Source: Tethya wilhelma (taxonomy: Eukaryota > Porifera > Demospongiae > Tethyida > Tethyidae). Taken from it: 64,000 nt of DNA. The notes beneath the pieces were generated by a model. That model searched no databases. It saw nothing but the letters and a program-made list of their open reading frames with translations, and was not told the DNA's origin. A program made the position numbers and the translations under genes. Numbering within the stretch: the first letter of the stretch is position 1; the number at the start of each line of letters is the position of its first letter. Location of the stretch: assembly GCA_964030475.1 (NCBI GenBank), contig CAXIPT010000003.1, positions 2,595,862 through 2,659,861 on the forward strand. Reading direction: 5' to 3'. This document shows, one piece after another, positions 34,401 through 45,067 of this stretch.

Positions 34401-37029
34401 TTAACTGTGCTGCATGATTATGAGACTATTGCAAATTTTCCATGGAAGAGTAAATTTTCACAGAAAGGGAAATGCAAAAACTTTTTGTGGTCTATTTTCA
34501 AGAATCAAGCAGCCCTGCACCACATAAATGATAATAATATGATCACAAATTTTCACGGATTGCTGGCAATATATACCAAAACGTAAAATTTATTATAATC
34601 CTTAAAAATTTCTAGTTATACAGTATTTAACATAATTATAACCTACCAATAAAATTAATAACTGTATGGCTAGTAGCAGTGCAAATTGACCTACCCACAG
34701 GTAGTCCTAGGAAGTCTCTGTCTGGGAAGTACCATCCCAGGACGATGGTGACCTCCTTGGTCTCTCCAGGACCCAGAGTCACACTGGCTGCTGCAGCTCC
34801 AGTCACATACTGTCCACCTTGTTGAGGAGCTGTAAACTCTCCTTTGGTCTCATACTCATTCCAGAGAGAATTGACATCTACATTCGCCCCAAATGAGAAG
34901 GATGCCTGAATGGAAAAAATAAGATTGTGAAATGGACTGTATACCGTATAGCGGGAAATTTTCGTGTGGTTAAAATTTCGTTTCAGGCCTTGAAAACAAG
35001 TTTTCGTGGTCTTATTTTCGTTCTGGACCCATGACGTGACCACGCCCATGAAATCCTGCATGCACAGCCACGTGGATTGATATTACCCGCGGCCACGTTT
35101 TAAAAATTTCAGATTTTCGTGGGCAAAATTATCGTTTTCATGCTGTCTGGAACGAAAAGAACGAAATTTTTCCCTCACGAAAATTTCCCGCTATACGGTA
35201 TGTAAAAAAATCAGCCTCATAAACCCTGGTTTAATCTCTAAATTGCAAGAGAAGCTAGGGAAGCCAGGATATATGCATTGTCAAAAGTATGTACCTGGCT
35301 ATCTGATGAAAAAGGACAAAGTGAGATATTTCCATTGACTGATGAGCCCACAGCATCACGATTTAAAGTAATACAGTTATTAGAGACTGACCAGGACCCC
35401 TACAGTGGATAAGTAGGTGCAAAATAAGTTGAGTGTGAATATTATAGAGAAGTAACAAAAGAAAAGTATATCCGTAACAAAATTCATTAAGTGCATGTAT
35501 TGCCATTAGTTATTACTTTTGTATAAATATCTCAGTAGAATGTAAAAAAGGAAGGGGGGGGGGGGGGGGAAGGGAGAAGAGCTAGGTTATGATGTTATCA
35601 AGCTCCAAGAAGCAAGATTATTACTTACCTTGACACCTGCAGATGAGTTGCCATCATGGCCATTCAAGCGGACATCATCAAACATGCTGCAGGTCTTGGA
35701 GGTAATATTGTAAGACCATGATTTGCAGGAACTATTTGAACTGCAACTGGTGAAGCAGTCCAGAGTGCTAGAGCTTGCCTGACCCTGTGTTGACCTGTTA
35801 TCAGGGTGAAAACTAGCTGAGACTTTTGGAGACATCTGTTGTGCCGTTCGTTGAGTGTGTGGTTCAATGCCCAGGGGCAGGTTGAACATCAAAGAGGTTG
35901 TAACACTCTCACTGAGATGGTTCTTGATGAGTGCAGTGAAGGCCACTGCAGGAGTAGCAGATCGATTCATGTCATTGTGTTTGTACCGGGAATAGGCATA
36001 CACAGACACATCCACTGGGAGTCGGTTGTCAATCACACTCAACTTAGACACAGGATAGGCACCTGCATGAGTTCAAGACTATATATAAGCACTAGTTCAT
36101 GTCACATAAGAATGCTGGCTACTCATGCACCACTGTAACTGAGTGCCTCCACTGCTGGTAGCTGCTGGTTGCTGGGGTGGGTCTGTAGGACAAGGGACAC
36201 TGGCTCTTGGCCCTGGACAGCTGCTCTAACACCCATGAAGACATCATCAATGACCTGGATTTTGGCTGCTCCAGCAGGGTGCTGGTTGAAGATACTCCAC
36301 TCATGAAATGTCCCATCACCACGGAGTTCAATGTTGCCAGTGGAAATACCTACAACCATGCAACTTAATATGCATCTAGGTGACATCTTCACACACTGTT
36401 AACTAAATAATAATATCCTGAATATTATCAACTTACCTCCCAGTGGTACACTGCTCCTCATTCCAGATGGAGGGTGAACCAAGTCCCCTGACACATCATG
36501 GTAGAGGTAATTAACATGACCTGTATCCGCCCAAGTATCATACGGACGTGACACATTCTGTGCCTCCAAATATTTGCAAGGGATCTCTTGCCATATGTAC
36601 TGGTCAGAACTCTTGACAACACCATAATTTTTGAATGCTAAGTTACCAAGAAGGTCAACCGAGGGTTCATCTTGGCTGTAAAGCCTCAGTAGTGAGTGTG
36701 CATAAGGAACTGTATCTGAAGACTGGCTGTTGATCTTGTCCCCTTCACTGGAAGAGTAGTGGATCACTATGAGATGGTGTCGGGGCCAGAGCCAAACACA
36801 CAAAAGGAAAATTAGAATAAAAATGAGGAGAGTCTGTACAGTTGACTCTGAGCTATATCTGGAAAAAATAGAGGAAACTATAGACATACATAGTACATTA
36901 TCGATAAAAATTTTATAATTGACATGCAGTGATCTAGATACAGACTTGTAATATATACCTCATCGTGCTGGTACCTTCACATTTCTTCCTAGGACAGTTG
37001 CAAGTGTCCTGCTTCATGCTCGGCTTCAT
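31461..37029 (-). CDS. Membrane-anchored GH116 glucosylceramidase-like protein with apple/PAN-like insert
   Basis: Fourteen exons join with matching phases: 36959-37029, 36437-36858, 36131-36349, 35629-36062, 35295-35399, 34695-34905, 34164-34332, 33982-34046, 33782-33951, 33205-33505, 32801-32997, 32261-32378, 32036-32127, 31461-31937. They total 3051 nt, 1016 residues. Start ATG 37029. Residues 1-29 are short and Cys-rich (CNCPRKKC); about 30-50 form one transmembrane helix, suggesting a type II protein. The GH116 N-domain starts near 162 ([16 protein letters not shown]). A Cys-rich insert near 325-400 ([28 protein letters not shown]) looks like an apple/PAN module. The (alpha/alpha)6 catalytic part has [17 protein letters not shown], where E558 fits the GBA2 nucleophile, and ATYDVIG, where D691 fits the acid/base. 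GH116 enzymes cleave beta-glucosides such as glucosylceramide. Two donors are weak (GTGCAT after exon 3, GTTCGA after exon 11) and one intron is only 30 nt. Confidence 0.85.
32445..32650. mobile_element. MITE-like inverted repeat in a GH116 intron
   Basis: AGTGGGAAATTTTCTTATGG near 32459 and AAAAATTTCCCATTATA near 32628-32645 are imperfect inverted ends. It resembles a decayed relative of the element at 34944. Confidence 0.5.
34944..35198. mobile_element. MITE with TA target duplication in GH116 intron 5
   Basis: The ends CCGTATAGCGGGAAATTTTC and the inverse at 35179-35198 are near perfect. TA flanks both sides (34942-34943, 35199-35200). The corresponding intron in the paralogous copy (47625-47752) lacks the element and keeps a single TA, which confirms the boundaries. 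Confidence 0.9.
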
Positions 37030-37034
37030 GGCAT

Positions 37035-37125
37035 TTATATCATGATATAAAGGTGAGACACGCCCCCTCCCTAGCTTTATCATTACGTCACAAGTAACCC
37101 GCCCATGGGCGCACTATGTAGCTTG
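37035..37125 (-). promoter_or_regulatory. Probable promoter region of the GH116 gene
   Basis: Read on the minus strand just upstream of ATG 37029: a CRE-like TGACGTAA (about 37083-37090), a GC/CACCC box GGAGGGGGCGTGTC (about 37058-37071) and a TATA-like TTTATATCATGATATAAA (about 37035-37052). This is motif-level evidence only. Confidence 0.4.
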
Positions 37126-37252
37126 AGCTACTCACATCCATCATAGCATACAAGCAATGTTATGTGTTAGTATTAACAAGCAAACAACATGATAATTTCA
37201 ACTCAATGCTGCACATTATTACAATAATCTACAGGTCAAGGAGTCATATTAG

Positions 37253-37332
37253 CCTCGTTCCCAGTCTCCCCGCCTACCTTACACTTTCCGGCCTTACGTG
37301 TAAGGTAGGCGGGGAGCCTGGGAACGAGGCTA
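37253..37332. repeat. 80-bp near-perfect hairpin
   Basis: TAGCCTCGTTCCCAGTCTCC with GCCTACCTTACAC is inverted with one or two differences to the right end GGGAACGAGGCTA. It is a minimal foldback unit; similar GGGAACGAGGCT hairpins are, from memory, common in marine invertebrate genomes. Confidence 0.85.
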
Positions 37333-37349
37333 GAGTCATATCAAAAGAT

Positions 37350-37762
37350 AGGATCAACTTCATGATGTGAGCCTCATTAATTTGTCACAATCTTGATGGA
37401 GTTAGGATGAGCACAGTCAGCTACTGAGACATGGGTTAGTTCAAGGGAGCCAAAGTGAATAGGACACCGTCAAAATCAGTGGTTGTCTGGTCTTGGCTGT
37501 TTTGGAGATAGCCCCAGACCCCAGGTAGCACTACAGGTAGGTAGAGTGAATGGATGATCCTTCTGAGGGTCAAACTGGCAATGGGGTTGAAGGTCATGAC
37601 TTTCAGTCACATTAGCTTTCTGGCCAGACAGTGCCATCACCATGTGCCAAGAGGACATGAAGTAGCCGTAATGGCTGGTGATGTATTGACATGTCATACC
37701 ATCAGCACCATACTGCAGACCATGCACCCATCACACCAGCAACATTCCACTGGTCATGGATT
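37350..37762 (-). pseudogene. Broken copy of the last GH116 exon
   Basis: It matches 31470-31870 along its length: [26 protein letters not shown] and FDPQKD are readable. Several small insertions and deletions break the frame, for example extra bases in the YITG segment. It lies upstream of, and in the same orientation as, the intact gene, so it is a dispersed partial duplicate. Confidence 0.85.
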
Positions 37763-37764
37763 AC

Positions 37765-37997
37765 TAGCCTTGTTTTAGTTAACTAAAACTAAAACTAAAA
37801 ACCCTTTAGTTAGCAAAAATGGCCTTTTTTTAACTAACTAATACTAAATCATAAAGACTTGGTCAAAATCATAACTAAAACTAAGTCAAAAAATGCCCAA
37901 AACACCTAATTTTAGTTAGTTAACTAAACTAAAACCCTTATAGTTAGGCCTTTTTACACTTAGTTAACTAAACTAAAAACTAACTAAACTTTTTCTT
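37765..37997. repeat. Degenerate TTAGTTAACTAAAACTAAAA array
   Basis: Short palindromic TTAGTTAACTAA and CTAAAACTAAAAAC motifs recur throughout and continue up to the assembly gap. Confidence 0.75.
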
Positions 37998-38119
37998 NNN
38001 NNNNNNNNNNNNNNNNNNNNNNNNNNNNNNNNNNNNNNNNNNNNNNNNNNNNNNNNNNNNNNNNNNNNNNNNNNNNNNNNNNNNNNNNNNNNNNNNNNNN
38101 NNNNNNNNNNNNNNNNNNN

Positions 38120-38173
<54 letters not shown>

Positions 38174-38202
38174 AGCGGGGGGGGGGGGGGGGGGGGGGGG
38201 GG
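37998..38202. other. Assembly gap and poly-G tract
   Basis: 122 N (37998-38119) are followed by about 83 G with one short interruption (TAGC near 38173). The poly-G is probably a sequencing or assembly artefact or a collapsed simple repeat; another G-run (about 17 bases) lies at 35552. Confidence 0.9.
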
Positions 38203-38300
38203 TTGAGGTATATTGGAGTTGTACAAATGAATCTGACATTTTGACACTGAACACTTTACAGTTAAAGTGTAAAACACACTAAGCAGTCAAACACTGAAAG

Positions 38301-38956
38301 TTATAAAATACTTATATCTCCATTGTTCATGTCCTCGCTCAGATTAAAACTGTAGATTATATCCGGTTCATTGTTGTAAACTACATTAAACCATTTGGGA
38401 AATCCTGGGACTTGTGAAATAATTTTACCAGTATAGGTTACCAATTTACCATCCTCACTAAATTTGTGGTCAATAAATTTGCCTACGAGATAGCTAAGAT
38501 CACTTTTATCAACACTTTGACTTGTTTGTGCCTTGTTCTGTGCTGCTTCAATTAGATTCATCAAGTTGTTTGTCAGTTCTGCAGAAGAAAACTGGCCTCT
38601 TCCCTTCTTAGAAAATTTGTACAGGTCGTTGTCTTGGCTAGCTTGTTGAAGGACAGTTTTTCGAAACCGTAGTTGAGCTTTGAGAGCTTCCTTCTTTTTG
38701 GTCTCAGATTTTTCCAAGGCTACTCCTCTGTCCACATCAGCTGCTGTCTGCCATAAGCCATACCTAACGATTTCTGTGGTTATTTTTTCTTTCTCCAGTA
38801 GTACCCTTTTCTCTGCTGCTCGCTTGGCTTCTTCACGCTTCTGTTGCTGCCTTATCCTCTCAGCTGCTATCCCTTGCAAGCGCTCTTTAAATTTGCTCTT
38901 GTGCTTCGGACATACCTTCCTGGCTGTCTCCATTAACACTTTTATTTCTTCTGTGT
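38301..38956 (-). CDS. Uncharacterised protein, last exon: coiled coil plus Tudor-like C-terminal module
   Basis: The frame is open from a possible acceptor (ACACAG, near 38957) to a stop at 38301. The first half is strongly charged and helical (RIRQQQKREEAKRAAEKRVL), with YGLWQTAADVD and ALKAQLRFRKTVLQQ motifs that I recall from uncharacterised sponge, cnidarian and fish proteins. The C-terminal 60 residues (GKFIDHKFSEDGKLVTYTGK, FPKWFNVVYNNEPDIIYSFN) look like a Tudor-like barrel. Upstream exons were not identified; the next 1 kb on that side is LINE debris, so this may be a gene fragment or a transposon-carried gene. Confidence 0.5.
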
Positions 38957-39189
38957 AAGTGGCATGCAGCTACTATGGTCCTAGAGCGCTGCTAGCTATC
39001 ATCTACCATTTCTTAAGTTGATTAGCTCTCACAGGCCACTACAATCAAACGAACACTTCACTCAATTTATATTCATTAATTTTGTGCATACATTAATATT
39101 ATTTTACTTTCTCTCTCTTGTGCAATAACTGATTCAAGTGTAGAGACTTGATCTGCACACTACCTATATAGGCTACCAGCAGGAGATGT

Positions 39190-39840
39190 ATTACAAGCAT
39201 ATTATCGTAAAGTCAAGCATATTTTTACCAAAATGGAAACTTGGAAGAATTGCTCCTGTCCTAAAAGAGGAGTGGCCAATTTGTACCCACTGGTTTTGGA
39301 CCAATTTCAATTTGCCCATTGTTAGCAAAGTTTCGGAGTGCCATGTTAAATCTACTATTGAAGCACACTTCCTCTCATCTCATCCAAACATGGGACTTCA
39401 TGTCATCATGCTCAACAGTGTCGTATTTTTTGATGTTAACACGGCTTTTGGGCACTATTCCCCATCTCTCACTCCTAAATATTAGTGCTATATGGAACTA
39501 CTAGGTCTAGAAAAGCACCTACTACATAATTATATAAAGTTTATTGACAGCTATAATATTCTTCCCAAAGAACTCATACAACAATTATGTTGGTGTAGAT
39601 GGGTGTTGTGCAGTTCTTATTTCTTACAACCATGTCTCTTTGTGCATCCAAAGGAAGCTTACTACGATTAAATCTAAGCAAGTGCAGGCAACTACTAATT
39701 TCCAAGAAGAGATTAGAATGTCAACTCCTACTACTTCTTCATTCCTTTTCGGAATCCCCTGAAACAATTTTAGCGTGGAACAATCTACCTAAGAACATAT
39801 ATAAAAGATTGCTATTTATTGACAGTTTTTAAGCGCCTCT
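39190..39840 (+). pseudogene. Heavily decayed LINE remnant
   Basis: FLPKWKLGRIAPVLK, an IVSKVSE segment, VVFFDVNTAFG and a terminal AWNNLPKNIY plus FIDSFKRLFFNY-like tail mark the N-terminal RT and the C-terminal end of a CR1/Jockey ORF2 with most of the middle deleted. Confidence 0.65.
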
Positions 39841-39896
39841 TTTTTAACTATGTGTCACTCAAATTAATTAATAGTAATGTGTCAATCTGTTGATTG

Positions 39897-40345
39897 TTTT
39901 TTTTTTTTGTTATTCTTCATCTCGATACATTCACTTAAGCATTCACTGTTTTTTTTGTATTCTTTCAATTTAATTTTATCATCAAAAAAGTCTGTACTTT
40001 GAGCGAAGTAACTAACACTCAAATTTGTAAGAGTTGTTTGTATACAACTAATACTCATTGACAAGGTTTGGTAAAAAAGAAACAAGTTTATTGTTTTAAT
40101 TAAGAATTATTATGTCTATCATCTCTTTGTTGTTGTTTTTGTTTATTCGGATACATTCATTTAAATATTCACTGCTTTTTCTGTATCCTTTAAGTTTAAT
40201 ATCATTGGAAAGAAAAAAGCACTCAATTTTGTACTTTGAGCAAAGTACTTAACTGTACACTCAAAATTGTAAGAGTTGTACTACTTTGTATGCAACTAAC
40301 ACTCAATTGCAAATTTTTGTACAAAGAAGCAAATTTATTTACTTT
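39897..40345. repeat. Two diverged tandem copies of about 220-240 bp
   Basis: The blocks CGATACATTCACTTAAGCATTCACTG / CGGATACATTCATTTAAATATTCACTG, TTGTACTTTGAGC(A/G)AAGTA and AACTAA(T/C)ACTCA recur in the same order (about 39897-40100 and 40130-40340). AT-rich, non-coding; it may be part of the LTR region of the element to the right. Confidence 0.75.
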
Positions 40346-40966
40346 TTATACGGCACTTAGTAAAGGAGGACAAATACAGTTACTGGCCATTGCAAGCTGA
40401 TAGATTGACAGTAGCTGAATGCAATGTTAAGACACAATGTCAGACTTTGATAGTGTCCAGACAGTGAACAGACTGACTGAAATGGCTATAATTATATCAA
40501 AGGAGAACTAGAGAGACTGTTAGAAAAAAAAAAGAAACAAAATAATACAAAGCCCAAAAGAAAGAGAAAAAAAAAAGAGAATAGACAGTCGGGCAGTGGG
40601 GCTGTGTGATAGACTGGTATATATGTGATAGACTGGTAATGTATGGATAATTGCTTAACTGACTATGACTGTTATATATAGGTTGTTGTAGTTATTATTG
40701 TGTTAGTAGTATTCTATTTAGATGTTTAACTTTCAACTTTACTTTAGTGATGTAATGATTAGGTAATACTTGTTTTTCTTTAGTTATATGTGTTAACTGA
40801 ATACTCTTACACCTGAGTTGTTTTTCTCTGTTAACTTGTGAACTTTAGTTAGTCTGGGGTGATTTTTGGAAATATTGAAAAAGAAACTTATTTACTCTCT
40901 CTCTCTCTGTCAACTCATAATTCTTGCTTGCAAGTTAACAGCTACTAGGGTGGTAGTCTGTTACAT
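40346..40966 (-). mobile_element. 3' LTR of the Gmr1-type element (outer edge uncertain)
   Basis: On the minus strand the LTR starts with TGTAACAGACTACCACCCTA at 40966, directly after a purine tract. The far end could not be fixed because the 5' LTR is missing for comparison. A (CT)n run lies at about 40898-40908. Confidence 0.55.
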
Positions 40967-40985
40967 TTCCCTCCCTCCTTCTCCG
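40967..40985 (-). other. Polypurine tract
   Basis: GGAGAAGGAGGGAGGGAAA on the minus strand, between the RNase H stop codon and the TG start of the 3' LTR: the expected place and composition for plus-strand priming. Confidence 0.85.
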
Positions 40986-40988
40986 GCG

Positions 40989-42352
40989 TCAAGCACCACT
41001 TGACGTAATACGGGATAGGGCATCTGCGTTTGCATTTGCTCGTCCAACACGATGAGTAACTGTAAACTCAAACGGTTGTAGCGAAAGACTCCAACGCGTA
41101 AGTCGTGGATTCTTGTCTTTGAGCTGATTCAGCCATACAAGGGCTCTGTGATCGGTCTGAATCTGAAACGGCTTTCCTAGGAGGTAAACTCGAAAAGCAT
41201 GTACTCCCAGTTTAATAGCTAGGCACTCTTTCTCCACAGTAGAGTATCGTTCCTCACGAGGTAGCAACTTCTTACTGAAAAATGCGATTGGGTGATCTAG
41301 ACCTTGTTCATCTAGTTGACTAAGTACAGCGCCAACTGCTCGGTCTGATGCATCTGTTTGGAGAATAAAATCTTTCTGAAAATCTGGGCTCTTCAATACT
41401 GGTGAAGTACAAAGGAGATGCTTTAGCTTGTGAAATGCATCATCACACTTCCTAGGCCAAACAACATTATTTGATGCATCTTTTCGGATAAGGTCAGTGA
41501 GGGGTGCAGCGATAGTAGCAAATTCCGGAATAAATCTCCTGTAATATCCGGCTAAACCAAGAAAACCTCTAACATCTTTCTTTGACCGTGGAATAGGGAA
41601 TTCTTCTACTGCATGTAGTTTACCATGTTCTGGGCGAACAACACCTCCTCCAATAATATGTCCAAGATAGACACAATGCTCTGTTCCTAAAACACACTTC
41701 TTCGCTTTGGCTGTCAATCCTGATTCACGAAGTTTGGAAAGTACTTTGTGAAGATGTTCAACATGGTCTTCAAATGTATCGCTGAAAATAATGAGATCAT
41801 CGAGGTAGGACGCTGTGAAGTCTTCAAGTCCTCGAATCACCTTGTCCATAAGACGTTGGAATGTAGCAGGTGCACCCTGTAATCCAAATGGCATCATCGT
41901 GAATTGAAACAAACCAAATGGGGTTGAAAATCCAGTCTTCACTCTGTCAGCTGTAGATACTGGCACTTACCAATATCCTTTCGTCAAGTCTATAGTTGAA
42001 AAGTACTTTGCTTTACCAACACGATCGATAATATCGTCAACTCTTGGGATAGGGTATGCATCCATTGATGACAACTGATTGAGTTTCCGATAGTCCACAC
42101 ATATTCTCAATGAATTGTCTTTCTTTTTGACAATAACCATGGGTGAACTCCATTCTCCCATTGCTGGTTCGATAATTCCTTTCTCTAGCATCTCTTCTAG
42201 TTCACGTTTGACTGTCTCTCGGTATGCATGAGGAATGCGGTAGGGAGGAAGTCTAACAGCACTTGCTGTTCCTGTGGGTATACAATGTTCCACCAAATCT
42301 GTTTTGCCTGGGCTGTCTCTGAAGACATCCGAGAATTCCTCCATTAGCAAAT
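40989..42352 (-). pseudogene. Ty3-type reverse transcriptase and RNase H, one internal stop
   Basis: The frame begins near 42352 (LLMEEFSDVFRD) and includes the fingers (WSSPMVIVKKKDNSLRICVD), FSTIDLTKGYW, a TAA stop at 41964-41966 where relatives have Gln, FSTPFGLFQFTMMPFGLQ, the catalytic SYLDDLIIFS, and the thumb GFLGLAGYYRRFIPEFA. RNase H follows (ILQTDASDRAVGAVLSQ, YSTVEKECLAI, QTDHRALVWL, NANADALSRI) to a stop at 40989. This is the last pol module before the PPT and LTR. Apart from the single stop it is nearly intact. Confidence 0.9.
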
Positions 42353-43981
42353 CAAATCTGACTCCTGGTCTGTACTGAGTTGTTCACCGAGTTTGGGTTT
42401 AACTGTTCCATCTGCACCGTCAGTCTGTTTCCAGCTTGAGATTACTTCCTCAAATTCACTGTCATCAGCAACCATCGCAATATCTTCTGTGGGTCTTTCA
42501 TACCACTTCCTTAGCATGTTCACATGGAATGTTCTCTTGCTCTTATGGCGGTCGTGCATGTTGATCTGGTAGGTCACCTTGCCAGTCTTCTTGACCACCT
42601 TGTAAGGACCCTGCCATTGTGCAAGAAGCTTGTTTGAAGATGTTGGAAGTAAGACTAGGACCTGTTCTCCGTCTTTGAAAGATCGTTCTCTGGCTGTCTT
42701 GTCATACCATTGTTTCTGCAACTGCTGTGCTGCTTCCATGTTCTCCTTGACAATGTCTGTCATCTTCTCCAGTCTCTCTCGAATACACAACACATGTGAA
42801 ATGACGCTTTCTTCAGCAGGTTTGTTTGCTGGCTTAGCTGTCCAAGAGTCACGGATAACATCCAGTGGTCCCCTGACACTTCTCCCGTACAACAATTCGA
42901 ATGGAGAAAAACCAGTCGAGGAGTGTGGTACCTCACGGTACGCAAACAACAGGTATGGGATGAGCTTATCCCAATCCTTGTGATCTTGACTTGCAGCTTT
43001 CCTTAACATCTTCTTCAGTGTTTGGTTAAAACGTTCGACGAGACCGTCGGTTTGAGGATGATACGGAGTTGTTCGAATGGGGTGGACGTGTAACATGCTG
43101 TAAATCTCTGTCAGCAACTGCGACGTAAAATTACTGCCTTGATCAGTGAGAATTTCTTCAGGTATACCCACTCGAGAAAAAAGCTGTAGCAACTCATCAG
43201 CTATCTGTGCAGCATCAATTGACTTCAAGGGTATGGCTTCAGGATACCGAGTAGCATAATCACATATGACTAGAATGTACTTCTTTCCAGATTTACTCCT
43301 TGGCAATGGTCCAACAATGTCCATCGCGATTCTCTTGAAAGGTGTATCAATAATTGGTAAAGGTACGAGTGGAGCACGTCTCACAGCTCGAGCACTTGAC
43401 TTCTGACATGTGGGACAACCTTTGCAGTACTCTGCAACATCGTGATAGAGCTAGTGTTGGCCAATAGAACCTTTGTAGCAGTCGTTGGGCTGTCTTCTCT
43501 TTACCCATGTGACCTGCTAGTGGGACTGTGTGAGCAATTTTGAGCAACTCTGGTCGACATTTGACCGGAACAACAAGTTGTTCAATCTCTTCTTGTGGAC
43601 GTTGGCGGCCGATCCAGCGTCTATATACAACACCATCTTTCTCAAAAAATCCAACTCCTGCCTTCGATGGCTTTCCTGTGGCTGCTTCTCGGACAGTTTC
43701 CAAGGATGCATCTTCTTTCTGCAACTTAATGAACTCAGATGGAGGCATGTCCAGTACATGGGACGGACGATCACTGTCACTGTCATCTGCTTGAGGGTTA
43801 AACCTTGCACGGTTTTCACGTTTCTCCTTTCGAGTAAGTTGTCTCCTCTCTTTAGAGCTTCCAAACAAATCCCCATCAAAAGTGGTCATCCACTCATCAT
43901 CACCATCGTCTTGGAGCTGAACTTGGTCGTCAACAATCTCACATTCTTGGTCCACCTGTTCTATTTCATTGTCGCCATCTT
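42344..43981 (-). pseudogene. Ty3-type integrase located upstream of RT
   Basis: After a linker (VQLQDDGDDEWM) come VVYRRWIGR and the HHCC zinc-binding part (AHTVPLAGHMGKEKTAQRLL, YWPT, then after a 4-base insertion near 43455 YCKGCPTCQK). The core has the catalytic Asp in AMDIVGPLP, Asp in LTDQGSNF and Glu in QTDGLVERFNQTL, followed by HSSTGFSPFELLYGR. The C-terminal GPY/F module is present (WQGPYKVVKKTGKVTYQI, HVNMLRKWYERP). It ends at a stop at 42344 that overlaps the RT frame in another phase. Order on this strand is protease, integrase, RT, RNase H. Confidence 0.9.
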
Positions 43982-43982
43982 G

Positions 43983-44405
43983 CTAAATTTTGTCTGGTAT
44001 ATTTCCAATCTCTTCCAGTGGTTTTGGCTCTACACCTGACTGTAGCTGTCTCTGTTGAGCCTCTGCTTCTGTTTGTTGCTGCTTCTTGGCTACTGCTCGG
44101 GTGGTGACAACGAAGGCATTGTTGTCTGACTGTTGACCCGTCGTTTTGGTAGTTAACTCTCCTTGTAGTAGCTCTGGTAGATCTGGTACATCTGTACCGA
44201 GGAGGACTGACATTGGCAATGTCTCTGAAACTGCTGCCTCCACTTCAATGGTTTTTCCTGAGACTTCAACCTTGACCTGAGCTAAGGGGTATAGTACTGT
44301 GTCCCCATGAGCACATCTGATTGCTGTGGCTTCTCCTTGCAACAACTTCTGTTCTGGCACCAACTTCTTGTGTACAATTGTCCTAGTACACCCTGTGTCG
44401 AGAAG
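43983..44405 (-). pseudogene. Retroviral-type aspartic protease region
   Basis: Just upstream of 44363 the frame reads VTDILLDTGCTRTIVHKKLV, where DTG is the catalytic triad of a retropepsin. SVLLGTDVPDLPELL further on is the usual LLG(T/R)D strand. The frame differs from gag, so either a frameshift site or decay separates them, and it ends in a TAA at 43983. Confidence 0.85.
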
Positions 44406-44409
44406 GATA

Positions 44410-45066
44410 TCAGTTACCTCTTGTCCCTCTCACAGTACCTGGTTTGACAACTCCTGGTACCGAAGCTGATACCACCTTGTGATGCCTTGTAGTAGCGTTT
44501 CGGTGATGGTCGACACGTCGTTCCATGAGAAAAAATGAGCGATCGGGACAGTTGGATGAATAGTGTCCTTTCTGTCTGCAGTTGAAACACTCAATGTCCT
44601 TCAAGTCCTTCTTGGGTCTGTCTGGTCTTGTCGTTGAATTCTGCCTTGGTTTGGGTGACTGCTGTTGTTGGTTTCCCTTGTTGGATGTACTCTCAGATTG
44701 AGTAGGACGTGGTGTGTTGCTCCAGCAATCCTTTGCAAGATGACCGGGCTTGCCACAACGCAGGCAAGTTCTGCGCTCTGTAGGTCGCTTGTCTTGAGGA
44801 ATCTGTTTTCTCGCCATTCGATAGTCGTCTGCAAGTGCTGCAGCATCTGCTGAACTCTTTGGCTGTCGTTCTTTTACAAAGACACGTACGTCTTTTGGTA
44901 GCGTTTCAAGTAGCTGTTCCAAAACAATCTAATCTTTGATGTCCTCAATTGAACTGCATTCTTTCAACCACTTGTCCGTTAGGTCATGTAGTCTTGTTGC
45001 CAACTCTCTGTTGGTCTCACCGTCGCCGATCTTGGCCGACCTGAGCCTCAACCTGTAACTCTCCTG
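44410..45066 (-). pseudogene. Gag: SCAN-like capsid C-terminus and two zinc knuckles (5'-truncated)
   Basis: The piece starts at about 45066, where the element is cut, with SYRLRLRSAKIGDGETNREL, ATRLHDLTDKWL and, after a TAG stop at 44929-44931, LEQLLETLPKDVRVFV and SSADAAALADDYRMAR. This helical pattern is that of the SCAN domain and the Gmr1-type capsid from which it derives. Two CCHC knuckles follow: CLRCGKPGHLAKDC and CFNCRQKGHYSSNC. Confidence 0.85.
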
Positions 45067-45067
45067 G

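Noticed and set aside
35839..36138. Plus-strand open frame of 99 residues
   Set aside because: Antisense to GH116 exons 3-4.
37973..38277. Proline-rich reading frames on the minus strand
   Set aside because: They translate the poly-G tract and the N gap; artefact.
43530..44039. Plus-strand open frame of 169 residues
   Set aside because: Antisense shadow of the integrase/protease region on the minus strand; no domain of its own.
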